64,000 bases of DNA from Aphrophora alni (Eukaryota; Arthropoda; Insecta; Hemiptera; Aphrophoridae), in assembly GCA_963513935.1 (NCBI GenBank), contig OY740765.1:122579362-122643361 (forward strand), given 5' to 3'. Shown one piece after another: positions 32,691 through 43,472 of the stretch. A program made the translations under genes and the position numbers. The number at the start of each line of letters is the position of its first letter. Position 1 is the stretch's first letter. The notes beneath the pieces are model-generated. The model searched no databases. It had not been told where the DNA came from and worked only from the letters and a program-made list of their open reading frames with translations.

Positions 32691-33949
32691 ATTGCTTTAA
32701 TCTAGGATGGATCTGTGAGTGTTGAACCACAAACGACTTTTTTTAGGCCAGTTGGGAAAAGAAAAAGGATAAAGTGTATTAATCTAAGATTAAGGTTAAG
32801 GGGTTCTCTAGTTATTACGACTCATTGATGAGACAGTTCCCATTTTTTTAGTTCTGAGGGGTTACATTCTGGAGAGTGATATAATTTTTGTCATGAAGCA
32901 GTCATCAAAAGTGACAACGTTGTGGATTGCTGCATGTTGTACACTTGGTTTCTCTATATCCATGATTTTTACATCATGTCTGTGGCCATTCATCCTCCTG
33001 GTATATAAGTTGTCTGTGGTTAGGCCAATATATTGAGCTGGGCTATAGTTGGTAGGTAATGTGTTTTGAGATGTACGTTTAAAATTTTAAATGGGTTACA
33101 ATATTATTGATATTTGATGTGAATTTTCTCGATCTAAATTATACTGTTTTTTCCTATTGATTTTGAATTAAATGATGACTTATTTTGATGTAGTTAATAC
33201 TATACTTTAACTGAATGGAATTAGAATAGTGTGTTCATTAGTGTTTGAAAATATACTGTAACAAAAAGGTGATGGCTAGAGTCAGTGAACGGCAAGTCAT
33301 CAATTTGACAAGAAATGACAGCTCATACTTAAAAAAAAAAAGAAAAAACTGAAGGGTTTAAAGGCAAGGAACTCATTTAGAGATACGTTAGAGTAAGGAG
33401 AAGCCAATGGACAAAGTTAAATTAACCAATAGGGAAGGAAGCGTCACTTTCTAAATACCAGCAAACTTTGAATCCTATCAAAGAAAAATAAAGCTGTGGT
33501 GTGACTGTTAAAAAATGAGGAAATTATAAATATAGGTTCCAAAGAAGAAAACAAGGTTGTTCTGCAAAGATTTTGGTAAAAGGTTTTTCTAATAGATAAT
33601 TGTTCTACTTAAATTTTGTTAAAACTTATGTAATAAATTGTAAAATCTTCAGGGTAATTGGTAAACATTTGAAAGCAACCGCAAAGAATATTAAATTAAA
33701 GAAATACGTCGAAAATGAAGTGTTGAATTAAAACAAATTACGTCGAGAAGCTTTGCAAGGACAAAGGAGATTATTGGATGTCAAATCAACATCGAGCTTA
33801 TCCGCTGGAATAACCACCAAACAAACACGCTTCGGATTGTGAAAGGACTTCAAATTCGATAAGTAGACTGAAAATTAGTATAAATAATTAACCACCAACA
33901 ATTTGTTTTTAGAAATAAACTAAATAAGATAAAAATTTGATTATCTAAA
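32691..33949. other. Intronic sequence, possibly LTR-element leader at its end
   Basis: No gene seen. The part after about 33700 may be the untranslated leader of the LTR element that follows, but no 5' LTR or primer-binding site could be recognised. Confidence 0.4.
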
Positions 33950-34408
33950 ATGGCGGATACTTTAAATCTTGATGGGGAAGAATTGCCTCTACAAGAGCCA
34001 ATAAATAGGTTAGCTAAGAAAGTGCATAGACAATGCAAAATATAATGTTACATGAACAATTAGCCATAGTTGAAGGGACCGACATAGAATTGACTAGAGT
34101 CGCAAATGAAATCATTCAATTGTCATACTTAAATTCAAGTTTAGAATCTTTCTCTCTCTCCCCCTCAAGTTTTATAAGAGAAGAACAGGGCAAAAGAGTA
34201 ATGGAATTTTTGGATATAATGGCAGATGATGCAGTGGTGAGTCGATGGACACATACCAAAATAAATGAGTAGACAAAAATAAAAATAAAAGGGTGCAAAG
34301 CGCATTGTAAAAATGAAATAGCTTGTGAACAAGCAAGGACTTTTCAAAGCGATTCACCGAAAATTTACCGAACAATTATCAACAATTAAAGAATATAATA
34401 AAGAAGAG
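33950..34408 (+). pseudogene. Remnant of LTR-element internal region (gag-like start, polypurine tract)
   Basis: An ATG at 33950 opens MADTLNLDGEELPLQEPINR and stops at 34045; an overlapping frame continues to 34272 with LAIVEGTDIELTRVANEIIQ. No family is recognised with confidence. It directly precedes AAAGAAGAG, which looks like a polypurine tract, and the LTR starting TGTTAGG at 34409, so I infer what is left of an internal region after a large deletion. Confidence 0.4.
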
Positions 34409-35017
34409 TGTTAGGATTGGATCCTTTAAACTGCCCGAGTTATTAATTTTCAATATAATCGAATGGTTCAGTATTCAATTAACCTTTATTAACAATTATT
34501 AACAAGAATAAACATATCTTATCTTATTACAATGCTAAAAAATTCTTATTATTACTATTAATTCAGAATGACTCTAATTGTTGTGACTCACAGATCTGAT
34601 TCTACGTTATAGTTTAATTATCTGACTCTGAAATAATTACAAGTTTCTTAAAACACGAAGTTTGCTCACCCTGTTTGCAATTCTTATGCATGCTCGTCCA
34701 AAGTTTTAATCTCCCAGGAAACTCTTTCTCACCAAGTCCATCTGGCTATCTTCAAAAATTTCCGTAGCAACTTCCCTTGATCAATCCTGGCCTACTGACC
34801 ACGTTTCCTCCCACTCAAGGGTTTATAATATTGTAGCATCAATGACGTCCGCCTTGCTTGCAAGGTAAGCCATTTCGTCAGTTTTCCAAGTCTGTCACAA
34901 TAATTGTCGTCTTTCCGGCTTCTTAAAAAGAACTTACTCTATTTCTAACTTAAACTATCCTAATAACTAGAATGCATTTCCGTCTCTGTGACTTATTAAT
35001 TATGTAGTAATTCTACT

Positions 35018-35065
35018 TACATTGACGCGTTTCGGAAATATTTTTTTCCATCCTCAGAATATCTC
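35018..35065 (-). ncRNA. Hammerhead-ribozyme-like motif of the PLE
   Basis: Minus strand: stem I 5' strand AUAUU, core CUGAGGA (35057-35051), U, stem II GGAAA/UUUCC, GAAA (35033-35030), CGCG, then UC (35025-35024) and AAUGU. All five stem I pairs form (one G-U). Stem III is only two pairs, as in the minimal hammerheads described in PLEs that may act as dimers. Predicted cleavage follows 35024. It lies about 190 bases downstream of the GIY-YIG stop. Confidence 0.72.
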
Positions 35066-35248
35066 GCTCATTTGAGGTCGTCACAATAAATAAGATATCA
35101 ACATACAACACAAAACACAATAACACATTTTAAACACATATGTATCGCACGCTAACGTGTGCACACACAGACGTATATCAGTCAACTGAAACCAAGTATC
35201 TACCGCGCCTGTCACCGAACAATATTTATCATTTCCTTCCTTCTAACT

Positions 35249-35914
35249 TTATCCCGTGTCATAGATTATATTGGAACGAAAATGTAGTTGGTCATTTAGC
35301 ACATCATTCGAGTGGTATTTATGTGCTTTATATATTTCGTATTCTTCTAATGCATTTAACTGTCTGCCCTTTCCACACAAGTGCAACGGTTGGAGATTCG
35401 TGTTAAAGTTAGAAGATGAATGATCCTTTTCTATAATATGTTTTGCATAATTTGACTGGGTGTTGACTGTCCTGTTGTTGGGTAGATGTTCTTTATACCT
35501 TTTCGAGAAGTGCCTCCCCGTTTGACCTATATAAAAACACGCGCAGTCATTGCAATTCATCCTATATACGCCAGATGACATCTCGATATGTGTTATGTTT
35601 TTTGCTTTAACCAATTTCTTTAGGCTATTGGTTGTACGGAAGGCCATCGTGACGTCCATTTTTTTCATCACGTTGGTTAAGATGTTTGGTAATATATTTC
35701 CATATTCCGCAGAACGGAACTTTTTTTTCACTACTTGTTTTTGTGACGCCGCATTTCGTTTCTGTAAATGTTTTCTAAGGATATTACTGACAATAAGACT
35801 TTTGTATCCGTTTTTTACCGCTATATGTTTTATGGTATCTAGCTCACGTTGGAAGTTCGACTCACTGAGTGGCACTGTTACCAACCTATGGATCATACTA
35901 TGGTATGCCGCCAT
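35249..35914 (-). CDS. PLE GIY-YIG endonuclease domain
   Basis: A frame of 221 residues starting within the element's larger protein (AAYHSMIHRLVTVPLSESNF is the conserved PLE connector after RT). The endonuclease core follows: GVYRMNCNDCACFYIGQTGR with the GIY and YIG blocks, HFSKRYKEHL with the catalytic Arg, and NYAKHIIEKDH, then a C-terminal ALEEYEIYKA containing the metal-binding Glu region. The CxxC insertion before YIG is typical of PLEs. Known role: nicks the target for reverse transcription. The upstream RT is broken and partly deleted, so this frame is an orphan domain. Stop at 35249. Confidence 0.88.
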   Translation of the reverse strand: MAAYHSMIHRLVTVPLSESNFQRELDTIKHIAVKNGYKSLIVSNILRKHLQKRNAASQKQVVKKKFRSAEYGNILPNILTNVMKKMDVTMAFRTTNSLKKLVKAKNITHIEMSSGVYRMNCNDCACFYIGQTGRHFSKRYKEHLPNNRTVNTQSNYAKHIIEKDHSSSNFNTNLQPLHLCGKGRQLNALEEYEIYKAHKYHSNDVLNDQLHFRSNIIYDTG

Positions 35915-36049
35915 TTTATGTGAAAAGGGGTGGAGCGAATCTGCGTGGATAGTGATATTCGTGGTAGTCGGCTTTCTATATATGTCGTATTGTGAAAAGT
36001 TTCAGACCTTGTTGTGATGAGGTCAAGGAAATTAAGTTTTTGGTCAGAT

Positions 36050-36081
36050 AACCTAACCTAACCTAACCTAACCTAACCTAA
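36050..36081 (-). repeat. Interstitial telomeric repeat (TTAGG)6
   Basis: Six perfect AACCT units (TTAGG on the minus strand), the canonical insect telomere repeat. It sits exactly where the PLE reverse transcriptase loses its core, between the MQLEG text of the RT and the FLDL block that normally follows some tens of residues later. Confidence 0.92.
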
Positions 36082-36487
36082 TCCTTCCAATTGCATATAA
36101 AATTCGTCATCAAAGGTGAAGTAATTTTGACGTAATACCACATCTAATAAACTGATCAATTCGTTGACAGCTTTGTGTTCTAAAGTTTTAGTATCGAGTA
36201 AACGATTCTATAGGATAGTTAAAGTTTCTGTAATGGGAACGTTTGTGTACATATTGACGACATCGAAAGACATCATTTTATATGTTGGTTGCAATGTAAT
36301 ATTGTCAATTTTTGAAATCAGTTCATTTGTGTTTATTATACTGTAACTATTATCAAGAGGTAGATTGTTTTTTATGACGTCTGCTAGAACTTTTGCCGTC
36401 AAGTATCCGGGAGCCGTAGTGAAATTTACGAGGTCTAATTGGTGTGCCTATTTTGTGGATTTTTGGTAGGCCGGTAATGAATATAAA
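36082..36487 (-). pseudogene. PLE reverse transcriptase, N-terminal fragment
   Basis: Minus strand: TGLPKIHKIGTPIRP (fingers motif), a frameshift, then LADVIKNNLPLDNSYSI, SFDVVNMYTNVPI (motif A with catalytic Asp), a TAG stop near 36210, RLLDTKTLEHKAVNELISLL and FTFDDEFYMQLEG. The order is that of Penelope-like RTs. Motifs B and C (the YADD/YVDD region) are absent and replaced by the telomeric array. It cannot be active. Confidence 0.85.
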
Positions 36488-36510
36488 ATTAAACTATCCT
36501 AATTCTTAAC

Positions 36511-37440
36511 AAAGAAACAATCAAGATTTTGCCAATCACATGACGAAAATAAATGAAAAATTAGTTTGTGTTGTGGATAATGAAGATGCAAACAGAATTA
36601 AGGATTATAGGAAGCCAAAAGCCGTTTAGATGAGTATTTTGTTTTGACCGGTTAACAAAACTGAAATTCCCTAAATATTTTCAAGAGGCTATAGCTGTGG
36701 CCATTGCAATTAAGAGTGTAGAGATAGAACTAACAGGAGCTATAGTTGATAAAATAAGTTTTCTACAGACCTCATCCAATTAAAATAATTATTGTTTCAT
36801 ATGTAGGGAGTCTGGTCAGAGAACTAGGGCCAGTATCATGTGTGTGAACATGTTAAGTTCAACATGAGACTTGAATTAACACCCCGCCTCCCATACTTAC
36901 AATTGTAATTTCGTAGTGTATTGGTTCTTTTTTCAAGATGGGAGGTGATCAGAAAATTCATTATTTTATTAAAGGAATTTCAGACAATGAATATATATTC
37001 AGTGGGGAAAATTAATAAATGTGGGAGATGAAGTGAAAGAAATATGGGTGGTTGATGAAAGTAATGAAGACAATGATTGTGATGAATGTAAATATAATTG
37101 AATGTAGTGAAACTGAAAATGTAAATATAACAAAGTACTTTAGTTAGTTCTAGTTTAAATATAGTAGTTGTAAACATAAAGTAAGGTTAGGCCTATACAT
37201 ACTTCTTTAAATGTACATTATAACCTATTAGGCCCAGGTCAGTCCCAGTGTTCTGTTAATGATAAATAGAGGAAGTTTTGCTTAAAGAGTAAGCATTTGG
37301 TTCTTTGTAATAGTAATTAAACCAAAAATAAAGTAAAAATCCATTGTTTACATTAGACAACAGATATACAAACCATAAGCCTTATATTTTATATATTTTT
37401 TGGTAAAACAATGCGATCTGGGGGGAAGGGGCTTCTAGGG
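36511..37440. other. Intronic sequence, nothing firmly recognised
   Basis: A short acidic frame near 37040-37100 (EIWVVDESNEDNDCDECKY) might be a transposase N-terminal remnant, but too little is present to assign it. No other feature. Confidence 0.4.
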
Positions 37441-37452
37441 TCATTATGATAG

Positions 37453-38189
37453 CTTAAAACACTGAAACCCCTACCACAAGTTTGGTACAATAACACACAC
37501 ACACAAATAAAATAAAATTTGTTATTTGTGCAACCAGTGAGCAAAGTGGCACTTTTTAAAACGAGAGAAAAATGTTGACGCACGAGGCTTGCCGAGTGCG
37601 TCAATTTTATCGAGTTTAAAAAAGACACTTTGCTCACGAATTGCACATTATACTTTGTCTACAGTTGTTATTTTGTGACAAATAATAACATAACATAGAA
37701 ATAAAATATGTGCTCTAATGAGTAGAAGTTCTCACGTCAAAACTGAGGTTATTTATGAATATTACAAATAACTTAGGTGTATTGTTATTTGGAAACGGGA
37801 TTGCCAACTTCAAAACTCGGCAAACGAAAAATACTATCCGTGTACATACACTGTCAATCATCTTCATGAGTAATTACTTCCTTTTTCAACTTTAAAACGT
37901 TGTTTTGTTGATTATTTATGTTATTTTACATGTAAGAATTAATCTAACCTACATACGGGACATTTCCTGTATATTATAAATCAATTCAAATAAACTTAAC
38001 CTAAATTTCGCTTTGTTCGGTTGCCATTCGGAGTGTGCAAAGTAGTGGGCAAAGTGAAACTGTTGAGAAATCAGCTGTTTTGCAACCTAATTTAAATGAA
38101 CAAAATGTCATTTTGTCAACAACTGTAGACAAAAAATATTTATTAGCCCTGATGTACATTTTGTAACCAAGTTAATATAATCAGATGTA

Positions 38190-38226
<37 letters not shown>

Positions 38227-38263
38227 GTACTAAACTTGCGGGTAGGAGTTTTCAGTGTTTTAA
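37453..38263. mobile_element. Foldback element with microsatellite-tailed inverted arms
   Basis: Left arm 37453-37508 (TTAAAACACTGAAACCCC ... ACAATAACACACAC) is the inverse of the right arm 38190-38263, each with a CA/TG run on its inner side. Inside, TTGACGCAC at 37575 pairs with GTGCGTCAA ending at 37604. A further inverted pair (TTTTGTCTACAGTTGTT) lies near 37650 and 38115. No coding capacity. Confidence 0.65.
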
Positions 38264-38305
38264 ATTGTTTACATTTCACCACAGTGCTCATTGAACATCT
38301 ATTAT

Positions 38306-38435
38306 GATAGTTGTAAGATATTTATATATTTAAATAATGATAGTTGTAAGATATTTATATATTTAAATAATGATAGTTGTAAGATATTTATATATTTAAA
38401 TAATGATAGTTGTAAGATATTTATATATTTAAATA
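38306..38435. repeat. Minisatellite, 33-bp unit, 3.9 copies
   Basis: Four exact units starting GATAGTTGTAAGATATTTAT at 38306, 38339, 38372 and 38405, with no differences seen between them. It creates a false open frame. The lack of divergence implies recent expansion. Confidence 0.97.
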
Positions 38436-38439
38436 GAGT

Positions 38440-38990
38440 CGAAGCTTACTATCCTTACATCATAAACCCTGCTTAAACATAATCATATTTGTTTTTTTAT
38501 GTAAATTATTCCTAAATTATTTTTTTTTTAGATAATTCAAAACTGGATTTTTTGAAACGATAACGACTAATACGTTTTATTTAGATCTTTAAAGGCTACG
38601 TATCAAAACGACTCTAAATATATCCATATACCAAACTCCATTGAAATCGGTCCACTCATTTGAGCTACACCAAACTGAACAAATAACAGACATCATTCTA
38701 TGAAAAATTCGAGATAGATTTTTGACCAATCACATAACTTTCTCTATAATATATCAGTGAGAAAAATAAAAAAAACACTAGTTATTCAGTTATAAAAATA
38801 GGAAGAAAAATACACACTCTAATAGCATCAGGGTAAAGGGAAGATCAACAGTTGGTCAAGAGAGATCTGATTGGAAAGATGAATGAGAGAGATCTAACAC
38901 AAGAAAGAAATGTGTAGACCCATCCACGTCTCTCAAGATGGTCACTTCCATAACCAAGTCCCTTATGATACCACAATGATAGAGTTACCT
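38440..38990. other. Intronic sequence, nothing recognised
   Basis: No gene or repeat structure seen up to the HELLS exon at 38994. Confidence 0.5.
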
Positions 38991-38993
38991 TAC

Positions 38994-39196
38994 CTGTTAC
39001 TTATAGAACTGGAACTACTTTGTTCCGATTTGTCATCCGACTCGGAATCAAGAAAATATTTTCTTAGCTTCATAGTACATTTACGTTTAGGCTTTACCGC
39101 CGACTCGGAATCAAGAAAATATTTTCTTTGCTTCATAGTACATTTACGTTTAGGCTTTACCCCATCAGGATTCAATTCTACTGTTTCTAAAAGATG
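38994..39196 (-). CDS. HELLS: HELLS exon: variable basic linker with 21-residue tandem duplication
   Basis: Acceptor TTTTCAG and donor GTAAGG bound 203 bases. It starts HLLETVELNPDGVK, matching the family segment after the lobe bridge, then has two back-to-back 21-residue units beginning KPKRKCTMK and ending YFLDSES, then a serine- and acid-rich end. The units are encoded by 39100-39162 and 39037-39099 and are almost identical at DNA level. The basic patches may add nuclear localization or nucleic-acid contacts; that is inference. Two bases of an Arg codon are left for the next exon. Confidence 0.9.
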
Positions 39197-39627
39197 CTGA
39201 AAACAAAAACAGGAAAAAAAATTGTGGTAAGTTCAGCCTTACAAACTATTGACAAATTTGGTTTTAAAAAACCAATCAATCAATTTTAAATGAAAGAAAT
39301 TGATTCTATTATCTCAAAAAGAATTTTGAGGCTATTGTATGTTGTAATATATCTTAAAAATAATTTATACAGCTGCTTTAATTACTTTAATTTATATCAC
39401 TGATTTTTTTTCCTTCATATTTTATATTGAATATTTTTATTCACGTTTGTCACGACCAACACATTGTTAAATTTTCAATATGCGTGAAAAAAATACTAAT
39501 GAATGAAATAAATTTCAAGATATAGAGTTTGTTACATTTCGATATCTACCCTACAAAAAAAGTTCAGCTCCAATAAATTATTCCTTATATTCTAAATTCA
39601 GGAAATTCAAGTCGAGTAAATACTTAC

Positions 39628-39786
39628 TTTAGGCCTGATCAAATTAACAATTGTTCTGTCCACCGTGGTTCTGTAAAGGTCCTGTTGTATAGATGTCATT
39701 GGACAGTAAACCATAATTTCTTTTTTTGGAGGTAAATTAATCTCTACGTCCGTTTTGAGTCTTCTCAGTAAAAATGGTCTTAAAAT
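39628..39786 (-). CDS. HELLS: HELLS exon: PFLLRRLK block
   Basis: Found by reading the intron sequence. Acceptor TTTAG and donor GTAAGT bound 53 codons in phase 0. Translation starts [15 protein letters not shown] and continues [15 protein letters not shown], the segment that bridges the two helicase lobes in all HELLS proteins, and ends [12 protein letters not shown]. It fits the gap between LHQ of the previous exon and the variable linker of the next. Confidence 0.93.
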
Positions 39787-39789
39787 CTA

Positions 39790-40905
39790 AAGCAAACAAG
39801 AAAATACAACTGTATACAACTTTTGGTTTAAAAACTACCAAATAAATGGTGAATAAACTCTCACACAGAAGCTATGATAACAGATAAAGTTCAAGGTATT
39901 AAAAATTTTATCATTTTTATTTCAATAAAGTTTACAGAAACTGATTTAGTGACACAAACAAAATATAAAATCTTAAAACGAATAAACAGTGCAAAAACAC
40001 TGCACAAACTTTCTCACACACTCATTCACAGTCGAAATACTAACTGAAGAAAACTATTTGTCATAAAAATGCCAGTTCAGTAGTTGTCAGTAAAAAAGTG
40101 AAAATGGATCCAGCAATCTTTGAAAACAAAATATTTAAATTTGGCCTAAATTTGTTTCGCTTGTGCCATAAACGAGTCCTCAGCATGAATAGAATTTGAT
40201 TAAAATCAAACTTTTAACGAAGCTTTACGTTCATTTTTATTAATTCTTCCTGAAACATTATTGTTTTATACTTATGACTTACAACACATTTCTTTAATCT
40301 TAACATTTGTTCGATAATCAATACTAGTCGATATTGTTGTGGATTATGTAGAAGACTTTACTTAACCTAAATGCATGTGTATTTGGTACTTTTCATATTC
40401 AACCGAAAAATTTATTGCGCTAAAAAAATCTATTTTCCTTTTCAAAGTAAGGTTACTAAATGAATTTTGTAAAATTTCCTAGTTATTTTCATGATTGACT
40501 ACTTGTATCTTTACCCTCTTAGGGTTTCAACAAATCACCCAGATACAAGACTCAATGAGGAGTGTTCACATCAGCACAGTTTGTAATACAAAATTCTTGT
40601 TTGGCACTAAGGATCTTCTATGCCTTAGAACTCTCTCAAAGAAGTTCTTCTAAAGACAAATATGTTATTTGGATAAAAGTATCACCGAAACTCTGAAACG
40701 TAGAGCCTAACTACAGAACTTTGTGATCTTGGGTTGGGAACTCATCCCTGCTTTAGCAACGTTGATTATGGAGTCGATAAATCAGATCTCTCTCTCTTAG
40801 ACTTCTTTCTCGTAACTTTATAATTGTACAGTTCAATATGGATATAAACAATTCAAATTACCCAACACAATTTACAGGATAACTTTTATAAAAATAAAAA
40901 CTTCC
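39790..40905. other. HELLS intron, nothing recognised
   Basis: AT-rich intron with no element, RNA or frame that I can assign. The same holds for the shorter introns at 39197-39627 and 41134-42033. Confidence 0.55.
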
Positions 40906-40910
40906 CCTAC

Positions 40911-41133
40911 CTGATGCAATGTAGAGAGGACATTATGCTTCTCTTCTTGATGAATTATGTTAGAACTACTATTTTGAATGTCTTCGAGATGGAACAATGC
41001 TCCAAAGAAAGCCATATCATCAAATATGTCAGGTAGCAGAAAGTTTAACAATGACCATAACTCGGTTAAATTGTTTTGAAGTGGAGTTCCAGTGAGGAGT
41101 ATTCGATTTACACAATTCATTGATCTCAAACAC
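40911..41133 (-). CDS. HELLS: HELLS exon: motif III (TGTPLQN)
   Basis: Acceptor TTTGCAG at 41134 and donor GTAGGG. One base completes the split arginine codon, then 74 codons follow. [19 protein letters not shown] is motif III, coupling ATP hydrolysis to remodeling, followed by [10 protein letters not shown], the family signature. The exon ends NVLSTLHQ in phase 0, exactly where the family continues with the PFLLRRLK block. The GTAGGG donor is less common but fits the phase. Confidence 0.95.
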
Positions 41134-42033
41134 CTGCAAAGAGAAATTACAAGCAACGTTTTGTCTAATTCGATCATTTGACATTTTCTCTGTATGTTAG
41201 TAAACTAATACAAGTGTGCCAATTGTTAGGAAATTTAGGAATAAAGTTTTTTATACCTGGACCGATTGATGTATGTAAAAGGTTATTTATTTTATGTTTT
41301 AAAATGTCAGCTACTCAAAAACGGTTTCAAGCCATGGATGCAGACGCTCCAACTAGGAATATAGCACTAACACCAAAGTGATTATATATAATGGTGAGGT
41401 ATAACAAACACTAACAATTAAAACTTCTAATTTAAAATTAAATTTCAATAGTTTTCTAAAACTTACTCATGAGAAGTTTTAACTGACGGAAAAATAAAAG
41501 CCTTTCATAAACGTTACTTTGTTTATGTTTCTATTTATATAAATTAAAACAATTTCTAATTTCTTAGGGTTATAAAAAAAATCAAATACATTATTATTTA
41601 CTTAACAGTTACAGTGTTTTATTTTTTTCCGATTACCTCTAAAACTTGATGTAACTTGTATACAAGTACTTTAATCAATGTAAATTAGAGTAAAATATAA
41701 ACAATAATCGGATCCTTTACTACCACTATAATTCTAATGAATCATAATTATAATACAAGGAACACATCATCCTTCGAGTATTTAACTTTTATTATTTATC
41801 CCTGTGAAAAATCTAGTGAAGGGTATCCCTATTTACAGTAGCTCTGGTGATATTATTTAATATTACTTTTCAATCTGTAAATATTGTTGTATCTCATAGA
41901 GGACTAGATAGTAGTCACATTGGGTTTACAAGAACATTTTATTGAATATAATAAACCATTGAAGGAATGAGGTCTCTTGTTCATAGAGTTAAAAATGTGT
42001 TTAATTAAGTTATTAACAGCTGTTCAGCCATAC

Positions 42034-42254
42034 CTGCCGAGTTGACAGTTGATATTTTTTAAAACATGCCCTTCATCAACTATAATGTACTTCCATTTCA
42101 ATTGAGACAAAATTTTGAATTCCATCCGAGGTACTTGATACGAAGTGATTATAACTGGTGCACACCAACGTCCCATGACTAGAACTCTCTTCATTAGTTT
42201 ACGAGAGAGAAGAGATCGATCATATTTACTACCATGAAATAATACAACTGGCAC
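42034..42254 (-). CDS. HELLS: HELLS exon: DEGH box (motif II)
   Basis: Acceptor TTTCCAG and donor GTATGG bound 221 bases that leave two bases of an arginine codon for the next exon. It contains APVIITSYQ and KWKYIIVDEGHVLKN. The DEGH form of the Walker B/motif II box is characteristic of HELLS, where most SNF2 proteins have DEAH or DEGH variants. The first residues, VPVVLFHGS, match the family segment after motif Ia. Confidence 0.95.
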
Positions 42255-42259
42255 CTGGA

Positions 42260-43470
42260 AATAAACCAAAATAATTTATTTTCTTCAAATTTTCATTTAA
42301 AATTGTTGTAAAATTAACATGGGAGAACACAGACAATAAACAAAAATAGACATCTCGTGTGTATAAAAAACTACCGTTCTGAACTACAATCGCTTACATT
42401 AAACTTGCAGGACTAACAGCTCAATCCTCTATTCTATAGTTAGATAGCTGTTTTTCTTGGCATTTGCTGTCACTACCTAAAACGTTTTACCATTCTATTA
42501 AAACACTATCATGACTTGGGTATGAACATTTAATTAAATGTTTTCAAAATTGCTTCTATAAGATATTTTTCCCTTCAAAAATGTAACTATGTCTATTATT
42601 GTGGGTTCTCGTTCTTATAAAGGCTTCTCTAATTGCAATACGAAACTAAAAGACTGATAATCTAAATGAAAAGTAATTTTTATAAAGCACAAAAACATTA
42701 TGAATATGATCATGTCTAACATTTTGGTTTCTTTGACATAGTTTAGACTAAAATTTAGAAAATGAAGCAATAATAAAAAAGCCCAAATAAATTAAAAACT
42801 AATACGGAAGATATTAAAATTTGATTAAATCATCACTCTCAGTATTAGGTTACTTTTAAAATTATATTAGTTCCAACAAGTTCGGATGAAGTATGGTGAA
42901 CAAATCCAAATGGAATTTGCATGTATTATGTTAGATAGGACAGATTGCATTATTTTAGATAATTTATACTGGAGAATAAAAAACTTCATATGTAAAATAA
43001 ATTTATATTTCATGTTAATATTCTTAAACAAATTATGTTTCTTAAAATTGTAATTGCTGTTTCAAAAATATTTCAATTTCAATAGATCTTAAACTGTTCA
43101 CTAATGATAATAAGGTATCTGAACTGGAAGACTATTTTAGTAGTGTTTCTTTGAAGTCAACACATTTGACAGCGATCTTTGTTATTATTTAGTTTTAGTA
43201 AAAATCTGAACTCATATCTGCACAATGGGCCTAGTACTTGAATTGAGTAACTTAATTAAAATTTAATTGTTAATTCCTGTTTTTCTGATCTTTTGTAAAT
43301 GTTTTAGCAGGCCAGACAAGCTCTCTATAATAAAAATACTGTATTATTTTTACTTTCTTACATGTATTGTAACATATAGAGTATGTGATGAGTTAAATGT
43401 AAAGAATCATCAGACTTTTTAAGATATATATATTTTGAATTCTCCGAGTTCAAAAAACTGGTTTTTGTAA
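42260..43470. other. HELLS intron, nothing recognised
   Basis: AT-rich, with no assignable gene or repeat. Confidence 0.5.
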
Positions 43471-43472
43471 TG

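Larger units (their letters stand above)
34965..36487 (-). mobile_element. Penelope-like element, 5'-truncated, with 15-bp target duplication
   Basis: TTAAACTATCCTAAT flanks it exactly (34950-34964 and 36488-36502). On the minus strand it starts within the RT (LPKIHK block near 36470), has an RT motif A, an internal loss marked by a telomeric repeat, a GIY-YIG endonuclease domain, and a hammerhead-like motif near the 3' end. 5' truncation and a variable-length target duplication fit target-primed insertion. Confidence 0.9.
34409..36510 (+). mobile_element. LTR (3' LTR) split by a Penelope-like insertion
   Basis: TGTTAGGATTGGATCC at 34409 begins an LTR related to those at 29102 and 50443. It runs to 34964, is interrupted by a PLE (34965-36487), and resumes at 36488 to end TTCTTAACA at 36510 (TG...CA). 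Without the insertion the LTR would be about 564 bp, close to the 545-bp solo LTR. Confidence 0.7.

Noticed and set aside
38306..38435. Regular repeats considered as a CRISPR array
   Set aside because: The units are contiguous with no spacers and the genome is eukaryotic.
38291..38476. Frame with a repeated NDSCKIFIYL unit
   Set aside because: A product of the 33-bp minisatellite; no independent coding evidence.
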